Shown here piece by piece: positions 8,238 through 17,512 of a stretch of DNA of 49,681 bases (positions are counted from its first letter, which is position 1; each line of letters opens with the position of its first letter). Made by a program: the position numbers and the translations under genes. The stretch lies in contig JAJXWQ010000017.1 of NCBI GenBank assembly GCA_021781555.1, forward strand, positions 1 through 49,681. Direction: 5' to 3'. The stretch comes from a bacterium (GTDB lineage: Bacteria > Cyanobacteriota > Sericytochromatia > S15B-MN24 > VGJW01). The notes under the pieces were generated by a model that worked only from the letters and a program-made list of their open reading frames with translations, was not told the DNA's origin and made no database searches.

Positions 8238-10518
8238 AGAACCTCGCCGGGCCGCCGAACGGGGCGCTCCGCCCAACGAGATCGAGGTTGGCGGGAGGAG
8301 GTACCGGGTCGACCGGGAGCTCCAGCAAGTGCTCTCCGAGGGGCTGCCCGCGATCGCGACCGGCTGCCGCCACGGTCGTCAGGTGATCAAGCAGGAGAAC
8401 CTGTTCCTGATCAGCGACGACGACGGCAACCTCTACCCCGAGTGCAGCTGCGGCATGGGGCTGTACTTCAACGACACCCGGTTCCTGTCGGGCTGGGTCC
8501 TCAAGCTCGAGGGGCTGATCCCCACCCTGCTTTCGTTCTCGGCCGAGCGCAACTACATGGCGCAGATCGAGTTCATGAACCCGCAACTCACCCTGGAATC
8601 CGGCCAGGTGGTCCCGCAGGAGACCGTCTACTTCAGCATCATGCGGGCCATCGGGCACGTCGTTCGCGACAAGATCCGGGTCGTGAACTACAACCCGTTC
8701 CCGGTCTCCCTGCACTTTTCCCTGGCCTTTCACGCGGACTACTCCGACATCTTCATCGTCCGTGGCTTCAAGGGGAAGCAGGCCGGGGTCTTCCTCGAGC
8801 CGCAGATCGATGCGTCCTCGGTCACCTTCGGGTACGTCGGCGAGGACAACGCCCTGCGTCAGACGCGGGTCCAGTTCGCGACCCACCCCGAGCGGATCGG
8901 GCCCGAGGCCCCCGGGGGCAAGGTGCGGGCGACCCGCGCCGTGGCGGAGTTCACCGTCGATCTGGCGGGGCTCGGATCCCAGAGCACGGTCGAATACACC
9001 ATCGCAGCCCTGATCGACGGTAACGGCGGTTCCGAGGAGCAGGCGGCCGCGCCCTTCGTCGATTTCCTCGCCGATCTCGGCACCAGCCAGAAACAGCGCG
9101 AGGCCTCGCGGGCGCACCTGACCACGAGCCACGAGATCTACAACGTCATCCTGGACCGCAACAAGTGTGACCTGGCCTCGCTCACGACCTTCTACGATAC
9201 CGGGCCTTACGCCTCGGCGGGCATCCCCTGGTACACCGCGCCGTTCGGGCGGGACGGAATCATCTCGGCGCTCCAGACCCTCCTGCTCGGTCCCGAGCTC
9301 GCGATGGGGACCCTGCGCTACCTCGCCAGGTTCCAGGCCAAGGATGACGATCCGTTCCGCGACGAGGAGCCAGGCAAGATCATGCATGAGCGGCGCGTAG
9401 GCGAGCTGGCCACCATTCGCGCCATCCCGCACACGCCCTACTACGGCTCGGTCGACAGCACGCCCCTCTTCCTGATCCTGCTCTCGGAGACCTTCCGGTG
9501 GACCGGGGATCTCGCCTTCGTCCGGGAGCTCTGGGACGCAGTAGAGGCCGCCCTGATGTGGCTCGAAGGCTACGGGGATCTCGATGGTGACGGCTTCGTC
9601 GAGTATCAGCGCCGGAGTCCGTCCGGCCTGTTCAGCCAGGGGTGGAAGGATTCGTACAACAGCGTGATCCACCCCGACGCCACGATCGCCCAGCCGCCGA
9701 TCGCCCTGGCCGAGGTGCAGGGCTACGTGTACGACGCCAAGATCCGGATCGCGCAGCTCTGCTACCTGCTGGACTTGCGCATCCTGGGCGATCGCCTGGT
9801 CCGCGAGGCCCAGGATCTCAAGGATGCCTTCAACGAGGCTTTCTGGGACGAGGAGATGGGGTTCTACGTCATGGCCCTCGACGCAGACAAACGTCCGGTC
9901 CGGACCCGGACCTCCAACCCTGGCCATTGTCTCTGGAGCGGCATCGTGCCCCCGGAGCGGGCCCAGCTCGTGGCTTCGGCCCTGCTGGCCGACGACATGT
10001 TCAGCGGCTGGGGCATCCGGACGATGGCGTCGAGTAGCCCCGTCTACAACCCGCTCTCCTATCACAACGGCACCGTCTGGCCGCACGACAACGCCCTCAT
10101 CGCCATGGGCCTGGCCCGGGTCGGCCACAAGGCCGAGAGCATGAGGATCTTCGACGCGCTGTTTCACGCGGCGCTCCATTTCGAGTACTACCGGCTGCCC
10201 GAGCTGTTCTGCGGCTTCGCCCGCGTGGGGGAGCTGGATCGGCCCGTTCCCTATCCTGTCGCGTGCTCCCCGCAGGCCTGGGCTGCGGGCGCGACGTTCA
10301 TGCTCTTGCAGGCGGCCCTGGGCTTGTCCCCGGACGGCCCGGGCAACGCGGTGCACATCATCGAGCCGCAGCTCCCGCCCTGGCTTTCCGAACTCCGGAT
10401 GGAATCTTTGCGCATCGCAGGCTCGACTCTCGATCTGCAGTTCCTGCAGGCCAACGGCATCACCACCGCTCGCGTACTGCGCAAAGAGGGCAACATCAAG
10501 GTCCTGATCGAAGGATGA
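8227..10518 (+). CDS. Amylo-alpha-1,6-glucosidase / glycogen debranching-type protein
   Basis: 763 aa. The N-terminal GDE_N-type domain is seen in LISDDDGNLYPECSCGMGLY and FNDTRFLSGWVLKLEG. A C-terminal (alpha/alpha)6 barrel of the GDE_C/MGH1 type includes WYTAPFGRDGIISALQ, GSVDSTPLFLILLSETFRWTGD and SYHNGTVWPHDNALIAMGLA. The family hydrolyses alpha-1,6 or related glucan linkages; many members are not tested and may act on other glucosides. The start is GTG at 8227, inside the end of the GT4 gene, so the pair is translationally coupled. No signal peptide: cytoplasmic. Confidence 0.9.
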   Translation: MTPEEPRRAAERGAPPNEIEVGGRRYRVDRELQQVLSEGLPAIATGCRHGRQVIKQENLFLISDDDGNLYPECSCGMGLYFNDTRFLSGWVLKLEGLIPTLLSFSAERNYMAQIEFMNPQLTLESGQVVPQETVYFSIMRAIGHVVRDKIRVVNYNPFPVSLHFSLAFHADYSDIFIVRGFKGKQAGVFLEPQIDASSVTFGYVGEDNALRQTRVQFATHPERIGPEAPGGKVRATRAVAEFTVDLAGLGSQSTVEYTIAALIDGNGGSEEQAAAPFVDFLADLGTSQKQREASRAHLTTSHEIYNVILDRNKCDLASLTTFYDTGPYASAGIPWYTAPFGRDGIISALQTLLLGPELAMGTLRYLARFQAKDDDPFRDEEPGKIMHERRVGELATIRAIPHTPYYGSVDSTPLFLILLSETFRWTGDLAFVRELWDAVEAALMWLEGYGDLDGDGFVEYQRRSPSGLFSQGWKDSYNSVIHPDATIAQPPIALAEVQGYVYDAKIRIAQLCYLLDLRILGDRLVREAQDLKDAFNEAFWDEEMGFYVMALDADKRPVRTRTSNPGHCLWSGIVPPERAQLVASALLADDMFSGWGIRTMASSSPVYNPLSYHNGTVWPHDNALIAMGLARVGHKAESMRIFDALFHAALHFEYYRLPELFCGFARVGELDRPVPYPVACSPQAWAAGATFMLLQAALGLSPDGPGNAVHIIEPQLPPWLSELRMESLRIAGSTLDLQFLQANGITTARVLRKEGNIKVLIEG

Positions 10519-10566
10519 TGCAGGTGGTGACCACCAGGGACGCCCGCCAATCTCTCGGCCCGCCCG

Positions 10567-10575
10567 TGCTAGAAT
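10567..10575 (+). promoter_or_regulatory. Extended -10 promoter for gene at 10608
   Basis: TGCTAGAAT (TG-n-TAGAAT) lies about 32 nt upstream of the GTG start, with a purine-rich ribosome site (agaggaga) between. Confidence 0.5.
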
Positions 10576-10607
10576 GACCATTCATCCCCACAAGAGGAGA
10601 AGCGCGC

Positions 10608-10880
10608 GTGGACGCCAACAACTTCCGGACGCTCGGAGAGTGCGACTTCGGAACCGTCTGGTTCGTCGAGGGCGAGAACAAGGTCGTCGTCAACGCCTAT
10701 CAGGCTGCCCTTTACTTCAGCGTCGAGGATTTCGCGGCGTTTGCACGCATGGTTTCGGATGCCGAGCGACGCTTTGCCGAGATCTTCAATCGCAAGCCCG
10801 CATCGCCGCCAGAGAAGCCCGCGGCCAAGAGTTCCAAGATTCGCCAATTTCGGCCACTCAATCCCAACCCCGAGGATTAG
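10608..10880 (+). CDS. Small protein of unknown function
   Basis: 90 aa, GTG start after agaggaga. The first 60 residues look like a folded alpha/beta domain (FGTVWFVEGENKVVVNAYQ, then an amphipathic helix FAAFARMVSDAERRFAEIF). The last 30 are Pro/Lys-rich and probably disordered. No known family recognised. It is flanked by its own promoter and followed 54 nt later by the BON protein on the same strand. Confidence 0.7.
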   Translation: MDANNFRTLGECDFGTVWFVEGENKVVVNAYQAALYFSVEDFAAFARMVSDAERRFAEIFNRKPASPPEKPAAKSSKIRQFRPLNPNPED

Positions 10881-10934
10881 CGGTACATCCGGATTTTCAG
10901 GCGGGGGCCCCAGCGACACGGCGGAGGTACGTCC

Positions 10935-11624
10935 ATGGCGACGGACGCTGAAATCTTGGACCACGTTCACGCGGCCCTGACCTGCGATCCACGGGTCAAA
11001 TCTGGCCGGGAAGGGCCGATCAAGGCGATCTGCAACGACGGGCAGGTCGTGCTGGCCGGCCAGGTCGACGAAATCCCGCAGAAGATGGTGCCCGAACGCC
11101 TGGCGCGTTCGATCGAGGGGGTCAAGGTCGTCATCAACGAGCTCAAGCTCCGGGCCATTCCTCGGCGCTCGGACGCCGAGATCCTCGCTCACTTGATGGA
11201 TGCGATGGAGCAGGACCACAGCCTGGATGAGCGCCAGCTCGTCCCGGTGGTCGAGGGTGCGGTCGTGACACTTACCGGCACGGTCGATGCCCTTGCCAAG
11301 AAGCGCCTGGCGGGCCTGCTGGCTTGGTGGACCGCCGGCGTGGAGGATGTCCGCAACCATCTGGTGGTGCAACCGTCCGAGGACGACTCCGACGCCGAGA
11401 TCGTCGATGCGGTCCGCGTCGCGCACGAACTCGACATCCTGGTGGATGCCAACCGGATCGGAGTCAAGTCTATCGGCGGCATCGTCACTCTGGTGGGAAC
11501 GGCTCGCAGCGCGGAGGAGTGGCGCCAGGCGGAAGCCGACGCCTGGTTCACCTGGGGGGTGAAGGACGTGGTAAACAAGCTCGAGATCGAAGGCAACTCC
11601 GCTTCACGAGCCCATTCAAAATGA
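10935..11624 (+). CDS. Triple BON-domain protein
   Basis: 229 aa composed of three BON-like repeats, at about 1-75, 80-150 and 150-222. Each has the pattern DAEIL helix, a central strand with [11 protein letters not shown] / [12 protein letters not shown] / [11 protein letters not shown], and an end like [14 protein letters not shown] domains bind lipid or membrane surfaces and occur in OsmY and in mechanosensitive channels. No signal peptide or membrane helix, so this copy appears cytoplasmic. GGAGG precedes the ATG. Its TGA overlaps an ATG of the cyclophilin gene (ATGA at 11621). Confidence 0.85.
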   Translation: MATDAEILDHVHAALTCDPRVKSGREGPIKAICNDGQVVLAGQVDEIPQKMVPERLARSIEGVKVVINELKLRAIPRRSDAEILAHLMDAMEQDHSLDERQLVPVVEGAVVTLTGTVDALAKKRLAGLLAWWTAGVEDVRNHLVVQPSEDDSDAEIVDAVRVAHELDILVDANRIGVKSIGGIVTLVGTARSAEEWRQAEADAWFTWGVKDVVNKLEIEGNSASRAHSK

Positions 11625-11638
11625 AGGATTCTCAAGTC

Positions 11639-12070
11639 ATGAAGCACGCGGTCATCTCCACCCCATCCGGCGAAATCGCCATCGACCTCTTCGAGGAGGA
11701 TGCACCTGGAACGGTTGAAAACTTCGTCAAGCTCGCCAAGAGCGGCTTTTACGACGGACTCACCTTCCATCGGGTCATCCCTGGGTTCGTCTCGCAGGGC
11801 GGCTGCCCCAAGGGTGATGGAACCGGTGGCCCCGGCTACACGATCCGGTGCGAGACCGATGGCAACCCGCGCAAGCATGGCGTCGGTTCGCTGTCCATGG
11901 CGCATGCCGGCAAGGATACGGGCGGCTCGCAGTTCTTCATCGTCCACGAGCCGCAGCCGCATCTAGATGGCCGGCACACGGTTTTCGGCCAGGTCACCCA
12001 GGGCATGGATATCGTCCTGGCGATGGAGCCGGGAGCCGTGATGGAGAAAGTCGAGATCGTCGAGGGTTAG
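11639..12070 (+). CDS. Peptidyl-prolyl cis-trans isomerase, cyclophilin type
   Basis: 143 aa from MKHAVIST. Short bacterial cyclophilin with [28 protein letters not shown] and FGQVTQGMD; the Arg of FHR and the QGG/SQFF residues form the proline-isomerase site. No signal peptide, so cytosolic folding helper. I chose the ATG at 11639, which follows aagga and matches the family start. An in-frame ATG at 11621 overlapping the BON stop would add six residues. Confidence 0.92.
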   Translation: MKHAVISTPSGEIAIDLFEEDAPGTVENFVKLAKSGFYDGLTFHRVIPGFVSQGGCPKGDGTGGPGYTIRCETDGNPRKHGVGSLSMAHAGKDTGGSQFFIVHEPQPHLDGRHTVFGQVTQGMDIVLAMEPGAVMEKVEIVEG

Positions 12071-12271
12071 CTCGGTTCCGCAGACGGTCGGGAGTCTCCC
12101 GGGCATCCTTGCGAGGGGTACCCGGGCTGGATCTTCCGGGCGTGCGCAGGGCGGTGAGGAAGATCGGCAATCTTTGCTGTCCCGCTTGCTTTGCACAGAC
12201 GCATTAATCGTAACTATGCGCCGCCGGCCGATGATGGTCGGCGGCCGCCAGCCAAAGAAGGAGAGCGGCAG

Positions 12272-13621
12272 ATGGCATTGAAGGAGACTCTTCAACGCAA
12301 GATTGACGAGGCGCGCCCCCGGACCAAGCGCCTCGTGGAGGAATTCGGCAAGGTCGTCATCGACCAGGTGACGATCGATCAGGCGATCGGCGGTGTCCGC
12401 GATGTGCGCTGCCTCGTGACGGACATCTCCTACCTCGACCCGCAAGAGGGGATCCGCTTCCGAGGCAAGACCATCCCCGAGACCTTCGCGGCCTTGCCGA
12501 AGGCCCCCGGTTCGGATTACCCCACGGTCGAGTCGTTCTGGTACTTTCTGCTGACCGGCGAGACCCCGACCCAGGCCCAGGTCGACGAAGTCCTCAAGGA
12601 GTGGAAGGTCCGCCAGCAGGTGCCGCCGCACGTCTTCGACGTCCTGCGTGCCATGCCCCGCGACAGCCACCCGATGGCGATGCTATCCGTCGCGATGCTG
12701 GCCCTGCAGAAGGATTCCAAGTTCGCCCGGAACTACCACACGGTCAACAAGACCTCGGCCTGGGAGTACGTCTATGAAGATGCGTACGACCTCGTCGCTC
12801 GCATCCCCGTCATCGCCGCCTTCATCTACAACCTCAAGTACCGCGATGACAAGCAGGTGGCCATCGATCCCGACCTCGACATGGGCGCCAACTTCGCCCG
12901 GATGATCGGGCAGAACGAGCAGTACAAGGATGTGGCCCGGATGTACTTCATCCTCCACTCCGATCACGAGTCGGGCAACGTCTCCGCCCATACCACCCAC
13001 CTGGTCCACTCGGCCCTCTCGGATCCCTACTACGCCTATTCGGCCGGGCTCAACGGTCTGGCCGGCCCCCTGCACGGTCTCGCCAACCAGGAGGTGCTGG
13101 ACTGGACCCTCAAGTTCCAGGAGAAGTACTGCAAGGACGTCGAACCCACCAAGGAGATGATCCGACTGGCCCTCTGGGAGACCCTCAACGCCGGCCAGGT
13201 CGTGCCGGGTTACGGCCATGCCGTCCTGCGCAAGACCGATCCGCGCTACATGGCCCAGCGGGAGTTCTGCCTGAAGACCCCGGGCCTCAAGGACGACCCG
13301 CTGTTCAAGCTCGTCTCGCTCATCTTCGAGGTCGCCCCGGGCGTCCTGGCCGAGCACGGCAAGGCCAAGAATCCCTGGCCCAACGTCGATGCGCAATCCG
13401 GCGTCATCCAGTGGTACTACGGCGTCAAGGAGTGGGACTTCTATACCGTCCTCTTCGGCGTGGGGCGGGCGCTGGGCGTCATGGCCAACATCACCTGGGA
13501 CCGCGCCCTGGGCTATGCCCTCGAGCGGCCGAAATCGGTGACCACCGACATGCTCGAGCAGTGGGCGCACGACGGTGGGCGCGAGTTCGGCGCCAAGCCG
13601 GTCGCCGCCGCCGCCAAGTAG
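12272..13621 (+). CDS. Citrate synthase, mitochondrial-type sequence class
   Basis: 449 aa. Condenses oxaloacetate and acetyl-CoA. The catalytic triad is visible as His268 (GPLHGLANQE), His316 (PGYGHAVLRKTDPRY) and Asp373 (PNVDAQSG), with the substrate His-rich loop LHSDHESGNVSAHT. This wording is that of the eukaryotic/mitochondrial class (also found in some Bacteroidetes and other bacteria), not the usual GltA hexameric class. The ATG at 12272 is preceded by aaggag with 8 nt spacing. It forms a monocistronic unit closed by a strong terminator, with 200 nt of upstream DNA. Confidence 0.95.
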   Translation: MALKETLQRKIDEARPRTKRLVEEFGKVVIDQVTIDQAIGGVRDVRCLVTDISYLDPQEGIRFRGKTIPETFAALPKAPGSDYPTVESFWYFLLTGETPTQAQVDEVLKEWKVRQQVPPHVFDVLRAMPRDSHPMAMLSVAMLALQKDSKFARNYHTVNKTSAWEYVYEDAYDLVARIPVIAAFIYNLKYRDDKQVAIDPDLDMGANFARMIGQNEQYKDVARMYFILHSDHESGNVSAHTTHLVHSALSDPYYAYSAGLNGLAGPLHGLANQEVLDWTLKFQEKYCKDVEPTKEMIRLALWETLNAGQVVPGYGHAVLRKTDPRYMAQREFCLKTPGLKDDPLFKLVSLIFEVAPGVLAEHGKAKNPWPNVDAQSGVIQWYYGVKEWDFYTVLFGVGRALGVMANITWDRALGYALERPKSVTTDMLEQWAHDGGREFGAKPVAAAAK

Positions 13622-13680
13622 CGGTTTTCGGCACCTCGCCCTCGCGCCCCTGGCGCTTCTTACTGGTTGGCTGGCTCTCT

Positions 13681-13717
13681 CCACGCTCCCGGACTCTCCT
13701 TCCGGGAGCGTGGTTTT
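13681..13717 (+). terminator. Intrinsic terminator of the citrate synthase gene
   Basis: Perfect 13-bp stem (ccacgctcccgga / tccgggagcgtgg), 7-nt loop, then TTTT. It lies 60 nt after the citrate synthase stop. Confidence 0.85.
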
Positions 13718-13846
13718 GCAGGGGGTGAAGATCGGCATCCGGAGTCGGGTTAACCGACGTCTGAACGGAGTTTAACCCCGAAATAAGAAGGATCTCGGGG
13801 CGATCGGCTAGAACTCTTTCAGGTAGGCAAGAGGAGGATTCACGTC

Positions 13847-14911
13847 ATGCCCGAGGGAACGATCAAGGCTTCGGCTCGCCGTCTCGGCGGTATTGCCGGG
13901 CTCCAGGCGATACTCGGTTCGGCTTCACAGCCAGCGCCCGCGCCCAGGGTTCCAGCTCAGGCCGACAAGATGCGCATCTCAGCGACGGCCAGTGCGGCCG
14001 CAAAGCATACCGCAGCCGGGGCGACGGCCCTCGGACAGATCAAGGCCATCGACTCGAGCGTCGGCGCCCTTCAGGGCGGACGCGACAAGGTCCTGGCTGA
14101 CATCCGTACTCTCGAGGCCAGCAAGGCCCAGGCGATGAGCCAGCTCGAGACCGATCGCCAGCGCCTCGCCACGGCCCAGTCCGGTGCCGGCACCGCGCAG
14201 GCCGACTTCGATGCTCTTCGCAAGGCGGTGGCCGCCGACCGCGCCCAGCTCAAGCAGATCTCGGATCGCCTCGACTCCTTGCACGGCCAGGCTGCTGGCC
14301 TCGCGAACCATGCCCGGGCCCTGGGCACGACCCAGCGCCAGGATTACGAGGCGGCTTACGGCGCCAGCAATTACCTGAGCTATCTCGATTCGCTCAAGTC
14401 CTCGGCCGTGCCCGAGGGATCCCGCGCTGCCGCCCAGGCCCAGGCCGACGGTTCCCAGGCCGCTTCGGCAAAAGCAGCGCTCGCCCAGGACGACGTGGCG
14501 ATTCATGCCAACAACTCGCAGCAGGCCGCCATCGCCAAGGCCCTGGAAAGTGTCCTGGCCGATCGCACCGGCACCCGCAAGCACCTCGCGTCCGACTCTT
14601 CGAGCGCACAGGTGGCAGCCAGCAAGCTTTCTGGCGCACAGGCCGAGGTGCAGGATGCCGGGCAGGCCTTCAACGCCGCGCAGGACAAGCTCTACCACGT
14701 GAACGATCGCCTTGGCATCGACGACGCCCAGGTCCGCGGTCTGCAGAGCCAGATCGACGATCTTCAGGCTCAGCGCAAGGCCCTGGTGTTCTCGGCCATC
14801 GACACGGATCAATCGCAGCTTGCTACGCTCGATCAGAAGATCGCCGACCTCGAGGCCAAGAAGGCCCACACCGAGAAGGACCTCGCGGCCCTCGAGGCCC
14901 TGCGCCAGTAG
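13847..14911 (+). CDS. Coiled-coil protein of unknown function
   Basis: 354 aa, Ala/Gln/Asp-rich with no Cys or Trp seen. From about residue 50 to the end it is almost entirely heptad-like helix (for example LEASKAQAMSQLETDRQRLA and LDQKIADLEAKKAHTEKDL). The arms break around NYLSYLDSLKSSAVPEGS (about 176-193), suggesting a hairpin coiled coil. No signal peptide or membrane helix. AAGAGGAGG precedes the ATG. It stands alone between the citrate synthase terminator and the convergent recN-linked gene. Structural or scaffolding role is a guess. Confidence 0.75.
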   Translation: MPEGTIKASARRLGGIAGLQAILGSASQPAPAPRVPAQADKMRISATASAAAKHTAAGATALGQIKAIDSSVGALQGGRDKVLADIRTLEASKAQAMSQLETDRQRLATAQSGAGTAQADFDALRKAVAADRAQLKQISDRLDSLHGQAAGLANHARALGTTQRQDYEAAYGASNYLSYLDSLKSSAVPEGSRAAAQAQADGSQAASAKAALAQDDVAIHANNSQQAAIAKALESVLADRTGTRKHLASDSSSAQVAASKLSGAQAEVQDAGQAFNAAQDKLYHVNDRLGIDDAQVRGLQSQIDDLQAQRKALVFSAIDTDQSQLATLDQKIADLEAKKAHTEKDLAALEALRQ

Positions 14912-14923
14912 GGCGGTCCGGAG

Positions 14924-14938
14924 CCCGCCCCCGGCGGG
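14924..14938. terminator. Possible bidirectional hairpin between convergent genes
   Basis: CCCGCC-CCC-GGCGGG lies between the stop of the coiled-coil gene and the stop of the gene at 14940. It has no T-tract, so termination is uncertain. Confidence 0.3.
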
Positions 14939-14939
14939 A

Positions 14940-15566
14940 TCACCTGAACCTGTCTGCCAGCCCGTTCTGGACGTAGGCCTCGCCCGAGAAGGAAAGGGTC
15001 AGGTGGCCTCCGACCTCTTCGATGTAGCCGCAGCGCACGGCCTCGAGACAGAGTTCCGTGCTGAAGGCATCGTCGGGAAACGCCTCTGCCCAGGCAAGGT
15101 CGAGCTCAGCCATGCCATAGTGATTCTGGCCTTCATACTTCTCGAGGTAGTAGGCCAGGGTAAGAAGGCGATCGAGCGAGGCCTTGGGCTCCTTGAGCGC
15201 GAGGAAGTCCGCGAAGGTGATGTTCTTGCGGACCCGTATCGCCATCGGCGCACCCGGCACCCGCGGGGTGAGAATGCCCGGGGACCAGGAGCCCGCACCC
15301 GCTGGCGGTCTGAACCGGGAATCGCCGGGGCCAGATACAGCCTCCCGCGCGAATCCGGCGACCGGGTCGGGCGGGGCGCCGAGGTCCGGGGGACCGCCCA
15401 CGCCGGATCGGGATTCCGGTTCCTCGTCGCTCGGAGTCGGGACCGCTCCGGCGGTGCCCAGGGCCGCCTCAGCCCAGCGCTCCACCTGTTGCTGGACGAA
15501 GTCGCGATCGCCGCGGACCTCGAACTCGACATCCCCTCGCCGCAGTCTGAAGACGTACTCGCTCAC
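14940..15566 (-). CDS. Protein of unknown function coupled to recN
   Basis: 208 aa. It has a basic/acidic N-terminal domain (1-36, MSEYVFRLRRGDVEFEVRG, possibly small beta then helix), a Pro/Gly-rich linker of about 65 residues, and a C-terminal helical domain (about 108-205). The latter (TFADFLALKEPKASLDRLLT ... CLEAVRCGYIEEVGG) resembles a winged-helix or similar DNA/protein-binding fold. The GTG start directly follows the recN stop (TAG|GTG), so the two are translated together. Function unknown; co-transcription suggests a link to DNA repair but does not prove it. Confidence 0.75.
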   Translation of the reverse strand: MSEYVFRLRRGDVEFEVRGDRDFVQQQVERWAEAALGTAGAVPTPSDEEPESRSGVGGPPDLGAPPDPVAGFAREAVSGPGDSRFRPPAGAGSWSPGILTPRVPGAPMAIRVRKNITFADFLALKEPKASLDRLLTLAYYLEKYEGQNHYGMAELDLAWAEAFPDDAFSTELCLEAVRCGYIEEVGGHLTLSFSGEAYVQNGLADRFR

Positions 15567-17312
15567 CTAGGCCCCCTTGAACTCGCTCGCGCGCTCGAGC
15601 AGCTCTGCGGCTGCGCCCGCAGCGGCCGCGGAACCGCCTTCGCCTGACATCAGATGGGCCAGCTCCCGGACGCGTTCGTCGTGGGACAGGACGCTCGCCA
15701 CCAGGCGGGTCCGCCCGGTTTCGACCTGCTTGGCCAGGCGGACGTGATGGTCGGCGACGGCCGCGATGGCGGGCAGGTGCGTGACCAGCAGCAGCTGGTG
15801 CCGGCCGGCGAGGTCCGCCAGCTTGCGCGCGACCCTCTGGGCCGCCGAGCCCGAGACACCGGCATCGACCTCGTCGAACACCAAGGTGCCGACCGGAGCC
15901 GCGTCGATCATCGCCACCTTCAACGCCAGCATGAGGCGAGATAGCTCTCCTCCCGAGGCGATCTTACCCAGCGGACGCCCCGGTTCGCCCGGGTTTGGAG
16001 CAAAGAGAAACTCGACGGATTCGGATCCAGAGGCTCCGGGATCGCCTTCGCTGGGCGTCAGGCGGACCTCGAGGCGGGCGTTGCCCATAGCGAGTTCGGA
16101 CAGCTGGGTACCGAGGGCTGCCTCGAGGTCTCGAGCGGCCGCTCGGCGGGCGGCCGATAGCTCGGCGGCGACCCTGACCAGATCCTGGCGAGCGGTGCGC
16201 ACGGTCTCGTTCAGGGCAGAGATCAAGCGCTCGCCGGCGCCGGCAGCCGCCAGTTCAGTTGCAAGTCGATCCCGCAAGGCGAGAGCCTCTGCGACGGTCG
16301 GCCCGTACTTGCGCAAGGTGCGGGAAAGGAGGTCGCGCCGAGCCTCGATCTCGGCAAGACGCTCGCCGTTCTCCTCGACGGACTCGGCATAATGCCGCAG
16401 ATCGTTCACGGCGTCGTCGATCAGGGCCTCGGCCTCGGCGAGGCGGCCCGCCGGGCCCGACAGGCGATCGTCGTCACCGCTGGCCGTGCGGATCCGGCGC
16501 GCGGCCTGGCCCAGTGCCGTGCGGACATCCTCGGCAAGCATCGCGTGCGCCGCCTCGGCCGCCTGTCTCAGGGCTCCGGCATGAGACAGGACCCGGGCCT
16601 CGTCCGCAAGGCGCTCGGGTTCGTCGAGCGGGCCCAGGCGCGCCTGATCGATCTCCGCGACCTGGAAGACCCAGAAGTCACGCTCCCTGGCCCGGCGCCC
16701 AGCTTCGTCCTCGGCGCGGGCCAGATCGGCCCGGGCCTGGGCCAGGCGCTGATAGGCCGTGTCGAACTCGGCCCTCACGGCCGTGGCCCCGGCAAAGGCG
16801 TCAAGGGCTTCGAGCTGCTGGGCGGGCCGGGCGAGGAGGACCTGGTCGTGCTGGCTGCAGGACTCGACCAGGAGGTCGCCCAGGTCCCGCAAGGCCCCCG
16901 CCGTGACCAGGCGGCCATCCACACGGCAGCGGTTGCCCCTGTCGCTGATCTCCCGGGACAGGACCACGCTGGACCGCTTCCCCGGACTCCCCGCGCCGGC
17001 GGCCAGCTCGGTCGCCCCGCCCGCAGCTCCCGTCGGATCGACGGCGCCGTCGAGCTCGTCGATCCCGTGCAGCTCGCGCCAGGCCGAAATCCTGGGATCG
17101 TCGCTATGGAAGGTTGCCTCGACCAGCGCCAGTGCCGCGCCGGACCGGATCACATCCGAGCCGATCCGCTGGCCCAGGGCCGCCTTCAGGGCCTCGAGAA
17201 CCAAGGATTTGCCCGCGCCGGTCTCTCCCGTGAAGGCGCAGGCGCCGCGCTCGAAATCGAGCGCGAGCTCGTCCACGTGCACGAAGTTCGAGATCGCGAG
17301 GTGCACCAGCAT
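15567..17312 (-). CDS. recN: DNA repair protein RecN
   Basis: 581 aa SMC-like ATPase for double-strand break repair. Walker A is in FTGETGAGKSLVLEALKAAL, followed by the RecN hallmark VLSREISDRGNRCRVDGRLV. A long coiled-coil middle (about 250-380) and the ABC signature KIASGGELSRLMLALK follow, then Walker B in TLVFDEVDAGVSG and VTHLPAIAA. I chose ATG 17312 (MLVHLAISNFVHVDEL), the family start; an upstream in-frame extension to 17399 is possible but not family-like. Neighbour gene 14940-15566 abuts its stop. Confidence 0.95.
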   Translation of the reverse strand: MLVHLAISNFVHVDELALDFERGACAFTGETGAGKSLVLEALKAALGQRIGSDVIRSGAALALVEATFHSDDPRISAWRELHGIDELDGAVDPTGAAGGATELAAGAGSPGKRSSVVLSREISDRGNRCRVDGRLVTAGALRDLGDLLVESCSQHDQVLLARPAQQLEALDAFAGATAVRAEFDTAYQRLAQARADLARAEDEAGRRARERDFWVFQVAEIDQARLGPLDEPERLADEARVLSHAGALRQAAEAAHAMLAEDVRTALGQAARRIRTASGDDDRLSGPAGRLAEAEALIDDAVNDLRHYAESVEENGERLAEIEARRDLLSRTLRKYGPTVAEALALRDRLATELAAAGAGERLISALNETVRTARQDLVRVAAELSAARRAAARDLEAALGTQLSELAMGNARLEVRLTPSEGDPGASGSESVEFLFAPNPGEPGRPLGKIASGGELSRLMLALKVAMIDAAPVGTLVFDEVDAGVSGSAAQRVARKLADLAGRHQLLLVTHLPAIAAVADHHVRLAKQVETGRTRLVASVLSHDERVRELAHLMSGEGGSAAAAGAAAELLERASEFKGA

Positions 17313-17406
17313 ATGGATGGTGCATACCCCGAACCGCCACGAAGGCCTGCGGCACGAGGCCCCGGGGCCGAGGACGGGCCCCTGTCGGACCGATCCCATG
17401 GTTGCG

Positions 17407-17415
17407 TGGTAAAAT
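17407..17415 (+). promoter_or_regulatory. Extended -10 promoter for the HTH gene
   Basis: TGGTAAAAT (TG-n-TAAAAT) lies in the divergent recN/HTH interval, giving a 5' leader of roughly 90 nt. Confidence 0.45.
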
Positions 17416-17512
17416 CAGGGATTCGACCCTCTAGCCCTGTCCGGGACAACGATCGCCGTGGGTTTTCCACGCGATTTCCGCCACGAACCGCTGCTTGGAG
17501 ATCCCCGACCGC

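Noticed and set aside
8155-10581. An 808-codon open frame on the minus strand opposite the debranching enzyme
   Set aside because: The plus-strand gene has clear family motifs; the antisense product is compositionally biased and featureless.
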